Positions 19,514 to 30,094 of a stretch of 64,000 nt of DNA are shown in pieces. The stretch's first letter is position 1; every line of letters starts with the position of its first letter. Made by a program: the position numbers and the translations under genes. Source of the stretch: Georhizobium profundi (GTDB lineage Bacteria; Pseudomonadota; Alphaproteobacteria; Rhizobiales; Rhizobiaceae); contig NZ_CP032509.1 in the NCBI RefSeq assembly GCF_003952725.1, positions 4,255,001 through 4,319,000 of the forward strand, read 5' to 3'. Under the pieces are notes generated by a model. It was not told where the DNA came from. It saw nothing but the letters and a program-made list of their open reading frames with translations, and made no database searches.

Positions 19514-20261
19514 AGCGGTAGACCTCCTGAAAGCCGAGCGAGCGATAGAGTGAGACAGCAGGATCATTGATGGCCTCGACCTGCAAAAACGCCCTTCGGG
19601 CGCCGCGCAGACGCGCCCAGCGCAAAGCGCTTTTGATCAGGCTTCGGGCATGGCCGCGACGGCGATCGTCGGGCCGCGTCGCGACATCGAACAATCCCGT
19701 AAGGTCGTTGTCGTGGACGCAGAGCAAAGCGGAAAGCGGCGATCCGGCGGTGTCTTCGGCGACGAACATGCCCTTGGAAGGTCGGATGGCGTTCAAAACT
19801 TCGCTCAAACCTGCCTTGCGGCCGGGATCTGCATCCTGAAGCGCCAGAGAGGCATCCACATATCGGCCGACATCGTGAAGCGGCAACTGATCCAGCGCAT
19901 CGGAAAGATCGACACTCTCCATCGACGCGGCCATGACCAACGTTTCTCCGGCCTCTTCCCAGCCCTGGGCTGCCAGATAATCATCCAGGACCGCGGGAGA
20001 AAGTGGCGACAGGCGAAAGACCGCGGGACGGCCATAAGCATCGAAGAGGCGGACGGCATTCGAGACGCGGGCCTCGATGTTCCGGTAATCGGACGGGTCA
20101 AGCGGATTGACCGAGTTCAGCCGCCTGGACGGATGTCCGGCGGTCAGCCGGATCTGCCAAGCTCCGTCGAAACGCACCGACGCAGCAGGCCAGGCCCGGA
20201 AGCTGACAGCCTCCAGCCTGCGCACCGTCGCCAGATCGGGTTCAACTGCGATAGTCGCCAT
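19485..20261 (-). CDS. GNAT family N-acetyltransferase
   Basis: A 258-residue protein whose C-terminal half (about 130-258) is a GNAT fold with the acetyl-CoA loop pattern [14 protein letters not shown] and the later [14 protein letters not shown]. The N-terminal half is a divergent GNAT-like domain. Substrate unknown. It overlaps the 3' end of argJ by 20 bases and mutT by 29 bases. The start at 20261 ([10 protein letters not shown]) was chosen because it sits at that overlap; upstream codons are the shadow of argJ. Confidence 0.88.
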   Translation of the reverse strand: MATIAVEPDLATVRRLEAVSFRAWPAASVRFDGAWQIRLTAGHPSRRLNSVNPLDPSDYRNIEARVSNAVRLFDAYGRPAVFRLSPLSPAVLDDYLAAQGWEEAGETLVMAASMESVDLSDALDQLPLHDVGRYVDASLALQDADPGRKAGLSEVLNAIRPSKGMFVAEDTAGSPLSALLCVHDNDLTGLFDVATRPDDRRRGHARSLIKSALRWARLRGARRAFLQVEAINDPAVSLYRSLGFQEVYRYVYRQRSHR

Positions 20262-21474
20262 TGATCGCGACATACTCCTTGGTGAGGTCGCAGGTCCAGA
20301 CGGTTGCGCGCCCTTCACCGATACCGAGTTCGACTCGGATGGCGATATCTTCCTGGCGCATGACGGCCGTAGCTGCGGCTTCCGAATAGGCAGGATCGCG
20401 TTCGCCATCGACGGCGACACGGACCTCGCCGAACCAGATCGCGAGTCGGTCCCGATCAGCCTGTTCTCCGGCCTTGCCGACAGCCATCACGATGCGACCC
20501 CAATTGGCATCCTCTCCGGCTATTGCCGTTTTCACCAGCGGCGAGTTGGCGATGGAGAATGCAATGCGCTTGGCTGCTGCGTCTGTTTCGGCGCCTTCGA
20601 CGGTGATCTCCACCATCTTGCGCGCGCCTTCGCCATCACGCACCACCTGCAGGGCGAGATCAGCCATGAGCTGGCGGAACGCCTCCTTGAAGTCGACGAG
20701 CCGCGGATCGTCCGCACTCTCGATCCGCGTCCCGCCCGAGGCGCCAGTTGCGAAAGCAAGCAGCGTGTCCGATGTGGAGGTGTCGCTATCGACCGTCACC
20801 ACATTGAAGGTGGTGCCCACGTGCTCGGAGAGGATCGCTTGCAAAGCGGCCGGCGCGATGTTCGCGTCGGTTGCGATAAAGGAAAGCATGGTGGCCATGT
20901 CCGGCGCGATCATGCCTGCGCCCTTTGCCATGCCGTTGATCGTGACCAGCACGCCGCCGAGTTCGGCCGTCCGGGTCGCGACCTTCGGATAGGTGTCGGT
21001 GGTCATGATGGCCTTGGCCGCTTCGAGCCAACCATCTGCGTTTGCGCGCTCAGCCATATCCCCGAGCACGCCGGCGAATTTCGTCGCGTCGAGCGGCTCG
21101 CCGATCACGCCGGTCGAGGCGAGATAGACATCCGTTTCGGCACAGCCGACGGCGTCGATCGCAGCGCTCGCCGTAAGGCGGGTCGCTTCGCGGCCCTTCT
21201 TGCCGGTGAAGGCGTTGGCGTTGCCGGAATTGACGACCAAAATGCGGGCCGTCCCGTGAGACAGGTTCTGCCGGCAGAATTCGACCGGCGCGGAGGGGCA
21301 TTTCGATGTCGTGAAGACACCGGCGACAGACGCCGGACGATCGAACACCATGACCATCACATCGGTGCGGTTACGGTACTTGATGCCGGCCGCAGCGGTG
21401 GCGAGCCTCACACCTGCGATGTGAGGCAAATCGGCATAGACCTTGGGCGCCAGGGGCGAGATCGTCGTCGTCAT
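20242..21474 (-). CDS. argJ: Bifunctional glutamate N-acetyltransferase / amino-acid acetyltransferase
   Basis: A 410-residue enzyme that recycles the acetyl group in arginine synthesis, moving it from N-acetylornithine to glutamate. The self-cleavage region [14 protein letters not shown] is intact; the cut falls before the Thr, which becomes the catalytic nucleophile of the beta chain. Length is normal. The last step of the pathway, argH, is at 45.7 kb. It heads a cluster with a GNAT gene and mutT, and a strong hairpin separates it from the parvulin gene upstream. Confidence 0.97.
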   Translation of the reverse strand: MTTTISPLAPKVYADLPHIAGVRLATAAAGIKYRNRTDVMVMVFDRPASVAGVFTTSKCPSAPVEFCRQNLSHGTARILVVNSGNANAFTGKKGREATRLTASAAIDAVGCAETDVYLASTGVIGEPLDATKFAGVLGDMAERANADGWLEAAKAIMTTDTYPKVATRTAELGGVLVTINGMAKGAGMIAPDMATMLSFIATDANIAPAALQAILSEHVGTTFNVVTVDSDTSTSDTLLAFATGASGGTRIESADDPRLVDFKEAFRQLMADLALQVVRDGEGARKMVEITVEGAETDAAAKRIAFSIANSPLVKTAIAGEDANWGRIVMAVGKAGEQADRDRLAIWFGEVRVAVDGERDPAYSEAAATAVMRQEDIAIRVELGIGEGRATVWTCDLTKEYVAINGDYRS

Positions 21475-21513
21475 CGAAACCGTCCGGAATACTGAAATTC
21501 AATCGTGGACCAT

Positions 21514-21557
21514 GCGAAGGAGCCCGCGGGCGCAGCAGCGCCGGCGGGCTCCTTCGC
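21514..21557 (-). terminator. Strong hairpin between the parvulin gene and argJ
   Basis: A perfect 14-bp stem GCGAAGGAGCCCGC/GCGGGCTCCTTCGC with a 16-base loop begins ten bases after the parvulin stop. There is no T-run after it on the minus strand, so it may be a weak terminator, a 3'-end stabiliser or a processing site. Confidence 0.55.
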
Positions 21558-21566
21558 AATCCAACC

Positions 21567-22535
21567 TTACTGAGCGGCCGGTGCCTCTTCGGCAGCCGGT
21601 GCTTCATCGGTAGCCGGTGCTTCTTCGCCGCCGGCGGGCTCGCCAGCCGGCGCGTTGGCGGCGGCATAGGCTTCGGCAAGCGCCGGATCGGCGATCTCGA
21701 CATCGCCGGAGCCACGGGCGTCTTCGAGAACTTCGAGGTAACGCTCGCGCAGCACGACCTGACGGACCTGGGTCGCCACCTGCTCGAATGCCGGCGGCTC
21801 TGCATCACGACGGTCTTCGACCTTGATCACGTGCCAGCCGAACTGGCTCTGCACTGGCTCGGCGGTGTAGGCGCCCGGCTCGAGCGCGAAAGCAGCTTCC
21901 TCGAAGGGCGGAACCATCTGGCCCTGCTGGAAATAGCCGAGATCACCACCGTTGGCAGCCGAGCCGTCGGTCGAATTCTCAGTCGCGAGCTCGGCGAAAT
22001 CAGCGCCGCCATCCAGCTGCTCGATCAATGCGACCGCCTCTTCCTCGCTCTCGACGAGAATGTGCCGCGCGTTGACTTCCTCGGCCGGGTCCATGGCCGC
22101 GACTTCCTGATCATAGCGGGCGCGAACCTGCTCTTCGGTGATGCCGTTCAGGATTTCTTCCTGGAAATAGGCATTGTGCAGGGCGCGGTCGCGCAGGAAA
22201 TCGATCCGGCGCTGGAATTCTTCGCCCTCGCCCAGACCGGCGTCTTCCGCCTGGCGCGCAAGCAGCTTGATGTCGATCAGCGCGGCGAGCGCTGCAACGC
22301 GGCGCTGCTCGGGCGGCAGTTGTTCGAACTGCGGGTCGAGGTCCGACATCGCGTATTCGAGTTCGGATTCGTAGATGTCCTGACCACCCACCGTGGCGAT
22401 GACGGTGTCTGCAGCCGGCGTTGCGGCCTCGCCCTCTACGGCGGGAGCCTCGGTCTGCGCAAAAGCGGCAGGCGACGACAGTGCCGTTCCGGCGCTCAGG
22501 GCCGCGAGAAGGGCGAGTGAGAGATAACGCTTCAT
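21567..22535 (-). CDS. Periplasmic parvulin-type peptidyl-prolyl isomerase
   Basis: A 322-residue folding factor for exported proteins. Signal peptide (LALLAALSAGTALSSPAAFAQ) with predicted cleavage near residue 27, a SurA/PrsA-like N-terminal helical region, then a PpiC rotamase domain at about 150-250 (start ARHILVESEEE; NGGDLGYFQQGQMVPPFE is diagnostic). The last 40 residues are an Ala/Glu/Pro tail with repeated EEAPA-type units. It is divergent from secA, which exports its clients. Confidence 0.93.
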   Translation of the reverse strand: MKRYLSLALLAALSAGTALSSPAAFAQTEAPAVEGEAATPAADTVIATVGGQDIYESELEYAMSDLDPQFEQLPPEQRRVAALAALIDIKLLARQAEDAGLGEGEEFQRRIDFLRDRALHNAYFQEEILNGITEEQVRARYDQEVAAMDPAEEVNARHILVESEEEAVALIEQLDGGADFAELATENSTDGSAANGGDLGYFQQGQMVPPFEEAAFALEPGAYTAEPVQSQFGWHVIKVEDRRDAEPPAFEQVATQVRQVVLRERYLEVLEDARGSGDVEIADPALAEAYAAANAPAGEPAGGEEAPATDEAPAAEEAPAAQ

Positions 22536-22784
22536 TGAACCAGGCCTCTTTCCTGTGGTATCTGTTGATCGTCCATTGGCCGTTAAAACGCACCGTTTTG
22601 AGGCGCGGCCGCCTGTTGCGGCGCCGTTGACATCGATTGACCCCCCTCTTATCTGTCACGAAACCGCGCGTCCAGTTCCCGCCGGGAGAAGCCGTGCCTG
22701 TCGCTATGCCCAGGAACCCCACTGCTTCGGACCCGCCGGCCGTCTAAGACGCCGCCTAAGAACACAACGGAAAGGACCATATTC

Positions 22785-25502
<2,718 letters not shown>

Positions 25503-25527
25503 TCCCTCGCAAAATCGTGATCTTTTC

Positions 25528-25561
25528 AAACGGCGCATCCTCCGATGCGCCGTTTCGTTTT
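25528..25561 (+). terminator. Rho-independent terminator of secA
   Basis: A perfect 12-bp stem AAACGGCGCATC/GATGCGCCGTTT with a 4-base loop, followed by CGTTTT, 25 bases after the secA stop. Confidence 0.88.
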
Positions 25562-25664
25562 CGGCCACATCCAAGCAATCCGATAGTGTCGGCAAAACCG
25601 ATCCTTAACGTGTCGCATGCGATGGAAAAGGCTGACCAGAAACGTCACCGGATCCGCGATTGAC

Positions 25665-27077
25665 ATGACCGTCATCACCAGTGCCGAGAAATGGCTGCCG
25701 CCGCGCGTGACAGCGCGGCTTGCGCCAGCGCTGGATCGTGCGGAGGCGATCATATCGCGGCGCGACGACCAGTCGGCTGCGGAATACATGGCGCTCGTCG
25801 CTTTCGCGATCCGAGTGTTGAGCGCCGCCATCGCGTTTTCGTCGCAGATCATCCTCGCGCGCTTCATGGGCGAGTTCCAGTACGGCATCTTCGTGTTCGT
25901 CTGGGCGATTGCCGTCATCTTCGGCAATCTGTCGTGCTTCGGCTTTCACACAGCGATCATTCGCTTTCTTCCCGGCTATCGGGATCAGAAGGCGCATGCG
26001 GAAATCCTTGGCTTGACTCAGACCGCCCGCCGTTTCGCCGTCGGGTCGGCCACGCTGATCGCGGCACTCGGGCTCACCGGCCTTGCCGTTTTCGGTAAGA
26101 GCGTCGATGCCTATTATCTCGTGCCGTTCTATCTGGCAGCCTTCACGCTGCCGATGATCGCGCTTGGCGACGTGCTCGACGGGACGGCGCGCGCCAACAA
26201 TTGGCCCTTCTTCGGCCATGGCGCGACGTTCCTCTTGCGCCCCACGCTCATCATCATCCTGATGGTAGCGGCGATCTCGCTCGGCTATGAGGCCACGACG
26301 ATCACCGCCTTGAGCGCCGCGCTGCTTGCCACCTATCTGACGACGATCGGCCAGTATCTGGCCGTAACCATTCGGGTGCGCAGCAGCTTCGCCTCGCCCA
26401 CCAAGAGCATCACGTTCCGCCGCTGGTTCGTCGTCGCCCTGCCGATCTTCTTCATCGAGGGCTTTTACTTCCTGCTGACGAATTCCGATGTCATCATCGT
26501 CGGCTTCTTCGTCCCCCCGGATCAGGTCGCGGTGTATTTCGCGGCAGCCAAGACCATGGCACTCGTTCACTTCGTCTATTACGCGGTCAAGGCCGGCGCT
26601 TCGCCGCGCTTTTCCCAGCTGGTCAGCGCCGATGATGCCGCGGGCATCGCGAATTTCGCAGCACGCACGGCTGCCTGGACATTCTGGCCCTCGCTCGTGC
26701 TCGGCGCCATGATCCTGCTTGCCGGACCGTTTCTGCTGTCGCTGTTCGGACCGGGCTTTGCCGATGGCGAGCTTCTGATGGCGATCCTGTTCGCCGGCAT
26801 CCTTGCCAAAGCCATGATCGGCCCAGGCGAAGTGCTTCTGACAATGGCCGGGCACCAGATGATCTGCGCCTTCATCTATCTCCTGGTCTTGATCACCCAT
26901 CTCTGCCTTTCCGTGTCGCTCATTCCGCATTACGGGCTGCAGGGTGCTGCTGCGGCCACGGCGACCGCGATGACGGTTGAGGCCATCCTGTTGTTCCTTG
27001 TCGTCCGCCACCGGATCGGCATCGCGATGTTCGTCTTCGCCCCTCGCCGGTACACGCATGAAGAGGATCCCGGCTGA
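25665..27077 (+). CDS. Polysaccharide flippase-like membrane protein (MOP superfamily)
   Basis: A 470-residue protein with about 12-14 hydrophobic segments, of the Wzx/MATE-like superfamily that flips lipid-linked sugars across the inner membrane. Typical positions include an early FMGEFQYGIFVFVWAIAV and LFGPGFADGELLMAIL in the later half. The start is uncertain: ATG 25665 (MTVITSAEKWLPPRV) or ATG 25617, neither with a strong ribosome site. Its stop overlaps the next start by one base (TGATG), so the two genes are coupled. No glycosyltransferase is nearby, so the transported substrate is unknown. Confidence 0.85.
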   Translation: MTVITSAEKWLPPRVTARLAPALDRAEAIISRRDDQSAAEYMALVAFAIRVLSAAIAFSSQIILARFMGEFQYGIFVFVWAIAVIFGNLSCFGFHTAIIRFLPGYRDQKAHAEILGLTQTARRFAVGSATLIAALGLTGLAVFGKSVDAYYLVPFYLAAFTLPMIALGDVLDGTARANNWPFFGHGATFLLRPTLIIILMVAAISLGYEATTITALSAALLATYLTTIGQYLAVTIRVRSSFASPTKSITFRRWFVVALPIFFIEGFYFLLTNSDVIIVGFFVPPDQVAVYFAAAKTMALVHFVYYAVKAGASPRFSQLVSADDAAGIANFAARTAAWTFWPSLVLGAMILLAGPFLLSLFGPGFADGELLMAILFAGILAKAMIGPGEVLLTMAGHQMICAFIYLLVLITHLCLSVSLIPHYGLQGAAAATATAMTVEAILLFLVVRHRIGIAMFVFAPRRYTHEEDPG

Positions 27078-28369
27078 TGGCATCCAACCCGTTTTTCGAA
27101 GGCGACATCGGCGGGCAAGCCGCAACGCTGATCGACGCCCTGGCAGAAACACCGATCACGCGCCCACCGCCGGAGCTTGCGATCGATATCGGACGTCCCG
27201 GCCGTCAGATGTGCGTCTATCCCGCGCGCGCCGGCTACGATCTGCAGACCGAGCTCGATTTTCTCGCCAATCGGATGATCGAGCCGAACGTGTTCTTCAC
27301 CGGTCGGTTCCTTGCGCCCGCGATGCCTCGCCTCGACGATCGCCAGGTCCGTCTGCTGCTCATTCGGGATGAGGCCCCGGGGCGCAGCCGGCTGCGCATG
27401 GTCATGCCGTTTTCGATCGAGCGTCCCGGCTTTTCGGTCGGTCCCTCGATCATTCGCGCCTGGTCGCATCCATTCGGTCCCCTCGGTACGCCGCTGGTCG
27501 ATGCCGAAGGTGCAGCCGAAACGCTCGATAATTTTCTGGAAGCGCTGGCTGGCGATGATACGCAGATGCCGAATGTGCTGGTTCTGCCGGACATGCGCAT
27601 CGATGGGCCGGCGGCAGAACTGCTGCGTGCCGTCGCTTTGGCGCGCGGATTGACGGTGGAAACGACCGAAGCGGTCGACCGCCCGGTGCTGCGTTCGAGC
27701 GAAGAGCCGGAGCGCTATCTGCGCGGCGCGATCAGCGGCCGGCACTTGAAGGACATGCGTCGGCAGTGGCGCCATCTCGCAGCCCAGGGCACGCTCGTCC
27801 ACAAGGTCGCACGCCAGCCGCTCGATGTGCGCATCGGGCTCGAACAGTTTCTCGCACTCGAAGCAAGCGGCTGGAAAGGCCAGCGGCGGAGCGCGATGGT
27901 GTCGGATCGCTACCGGGCGGCTTTCGCGCGGGAGGCCGTGACCAACCAGGCCGAAAACGACAATGCACGCATCCACGTGCTCGAATTCGATGGCCGGGCC
28001 ATTGCCGTGATGGTCGTATTCGTGATCGCCGGCCAGGCCTTCACCTGGAAGACTGCCTATGACGAGCGGTTCGCCGCATCCTCGCCGGGCAAGCTTCTGT
28101 TCTGGAAGTTGACCGAACAGCACCTCGACGACCCGAACATTCAGATGACGGATTCCTGCGCGGTGCCGGATCATCCGATTGCCAGCAGACTCTGGGAAGA
28201 GCGCGAGCGCATGGCCACGATGATCATTGGGCTCGACGGAAAGGCGGACCGCCAGGTCCGCCAGGTCGCCCGTCAGCTCCACCTCTATCGAAACACCCGC
28301 AACGTCGCACGCATCCTGCGGGAGCGCGTGCGCGCGCTCGCCCGCCGGAAGTCCGCGGCGAAGAACTGA
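27077..28369 (+). CDS. GNAT-fold acyltransferase, BioF2-like / CelD-like
   Basis: A 430-residue protein of the kind annotated as GNAT family or cellulose biosynthesis protein CelD (Acetyltransf_6). The C-terminal half carries the GNAT-like region RIHVLEFDGRAIAVMVVF and the following FTWKTAYDERFAASSPGKLL, which fits an acetyl- or acyl-CoA domain. No signal peptide or membrane helix. Tight coupling with the flippase suggests it modifies the transported glycolipid or polysaccharide. The last 25 residues are very basic. Confidence 0.82.
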   Translation: MASNPFFEGDIGGQAATLIDALAETPITRPPPELAIDIGRPGRQMCVYPARAGYDLQTELDFLANRMIEPNVFFTGRFLAPAMPRLDDRQVRLLLIRDEAPGRSRLRMVMPFSIERPGFSVGPSIIRAWSHPFGPLGTPLVDAEGAAETLDNFLEALAGDDTQMPNVLVLPDMRIDGPAAELLRAVALARGLTVETTEAVDRPVLRSSEEPERYLRGAISGRHLKDMRRQWRHLAAQGTLVHKVARQPLDVRIGLEQFLALEASGWKGQRRSAMVSDRYRAAFAREAVTNQAENDNARIHVLEFDGRAIAVMVVFVIAGQAFTWKTAYDERFAASSPGKLLFWKLTEQHLDDPNIQMTDSCAVPDHPIASRLWEERERMATMIIGLDGKADRQVRQVARQLHLYRNTRNVARILRERVRALARRKSAAKN

Positions 28370-28378
28370 GCCTGCCGG

Positions 28379-30025
28379 TTAGACGCCGGCTGCCGCTTCC
28401 TCGATTGCTCTTTGGCGCAATTCGCGTCGGATGACCTTGCCTGTCGTCGTCAGCGGCAGGCTGTCGACGAATGCGACCTCGCGCGGGTATTCATGGGCCG
28501 ACAGCCTCGTCTTCACCCATGCGGTGATCTCGCTCGCAAGCGTCTCCGACGCTTCGAAGCCCGGTTTCAGGACGACATAGGCCTTCACCGCTTCCGTCCG
28601 GATCGGATCGGGCTTACCGACGGCCGCGGCAAGCGCGATCGCCTCGTGGGCATGGAGGCAATCCTCGACCTCGCCGGGGCCGATGCGATAGCCGGCGGAC
28701 GTGATGACATCGTCTTCGCGGCCGAAGAACTCGACATAGCCATCCTCGCTCATCACGCCCTGGTCGCCGGTCGTCATCCAGTCGCCGATGAATTTGCGTT
28801 CCGTCGCCGCCTCGTCGTTCCAGTAGCCGAGGAACATGACCGGGTCCGGCCGCTTGATCGCGATCTGACCGGGCGCGCCAGGCGGACAGGGAGCGCCATC
28901 CGCGTCGATGACGGCCACGTTGTGCCCCGGCACGGTCTTCCCTATCGCGCCGGAGCGCGAAACGCCAATCCTGGCGCAGGATGCGAGCACGAGATTGCAC
29001 TCGGTCTGGCCGTAGAATTCGTTGATCGTCACACCGAGTTCGCGCCGCCCCCATTCGAAGGTTTCGCGGCCAAGCGATTCACCACCCGATCCGGTGGTCC
29101 TGAGGTTCAGGCTGTACTTTTCGGCCGGACGCACGACGCTCCGGAGCATTCTGAGCGCTGTCGGCGGAATGAAGGCGTTGCGCACGTCAAGCTCCGCCAT
29201 GATGCGGAAAGCGAGATCGGGATCGAATTTCTGCGCCGGTGTCGACACCACCGGGACGCCGAAATAAAGCCCCGGCAGAAGCACGTTGAGCAGTCCGCCC
29301 GCCCAGGCCCAATCGGCCGGGGTCCAAAGCTTGTCGCCGGGCTGAGGCAGGAACTCATGGTGCATCTGTACGCCGGGCAGATGCCCGATCAAGACGCGGT
29401 GGCCGTGCAGCGCCCCCTTGGGCGGCCCGGTCGTGCCGGAGGTAAACACCATCAGCGCCGGCGTGTCGCCGGTCGTCGGCTCGTCGATAGGGGGTCCATC
29501 GCGGTGTGCCTGCACGAGTGCGTCGAAGCGGAGCGCCGGGCTTTCCACCGCATCGCCGGTAACGATCACGGTCTTGAGGTCGGGCAAGGCGTCGCGCAGT
29601 GGCTGGAGTTTGTCGACCCCCATCGCGTTCGTCACGATCGCGCGCGCACCGCAGGCGGCCAGCCGATAGCTGAGCGCATCTTGCCCGAACAACAGCGCAA
29701 GCGGCACGGCGATGGCCGCCATCTTGTAGATCGCGACATGGGCGATCGCGGTCTCGAAGCTCTGCGGGAGAAGAATTGCGACGCGGTCGCCGCGAGAGAC
29801 GCCCTCGGCCTTCAATGCCCGCACCAGCGCCGATGCGCGAGCATCAAGTTCTGCATAGGTTAGCGAGGCGTGGTTGCCGCCGACATCGAAATGCTGGAGG
29901 CAGACCCGCTCCGGCTCGCTGCGCGCCCACCGTGCGGAGACATATTCGGCAATGTTGAAATCATCCGGCACATGCCATTCGAAGCCGGACACGGCCTCTT
30001 CGTAGGTTTGGCTCTCGTCGAGCAT
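28379..30025 (-). CDS. AMP-dependent acyl-CoA synthetase
   Basis: A 548-residue member of the acetyl/medium-chain acyl-CoA synthetase branch of the ANL family, activating a carboxylic acid with ATP and loading it on CoA. Motifs: P-loop VFTSGTTGPPKGALHGH, aromatic-rich NEFYGQTECN, hinge region ITSAGYRIGPGEVED and the catalytic Lys in LTTTGKVIRREL. Exact substrate (acetate, propionate, medium-chain or aryl acid) cannot be read. The start at 30025 has AAGGCGG upstream; earlier codons to 30085 look non-coding. It converges on the acyltransferase gene with a nine-base gap. Confidence 0.92.
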   Translation of the reverse strand: MLDESQTYEEAVSGFEWHVPDDFNIAEYVSARWARSEPERVCLQHFDVGGNHASLTYAELDARASALVRALKAEGVSRGDRVAILLPQSFETAIAHVAIYKMAAIAVPLALLFGQDALSYRLAACGARAIVTNAMGVDKLQPLRDALPDLKTVIVTGDAVESPALRFDALVQAHRDGPPIDEPTTGDTPALMVFTSGTTGPPKGALHGHRVLIGHLPGVQMHHEFLPQPGDKLWTPADWAWAGGLLNVLLPGLYFGVPVVSTPAQKFDPDLAFRIMAELDVRNAFIPPTALRMLRSVVRPAEKYSLNLRTTGSGGESLGRETFEWGRRELGVTINEFYGQTECNLVLASCARIGVSRSGAIGKTVPGHNVAVIDADGAPCPPGAPGQIAIKRPDPVMFLGYWNDEAATERKFIGDWMTTGDQGVMSEDGYVEFFGREDDVITSAGYRIGPGEVEDCLHAHEAIALAAAVGKPDPIRTEAVKAYVVLKPGFEASETLASEITAWVKTRLSAHEYPREVAFVDSLPLTTTGKVIRRELRQRAIEEAAAGV

Positions 30026-30094
30026 TTCAGTTGTCCGCCTTAATTTTGGGCAGCAGCTTAAACGCTCAACGGCGGCGGATGGCAAGGGCGTGAT

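Noticed and set aside
25605-27152. Open frame of 515 codons on the minus strand
   Set aside because: Antisense to the flippase gene; polar composition rich in Arg, Asp and Glu is the mirror of hydrophobic codons.
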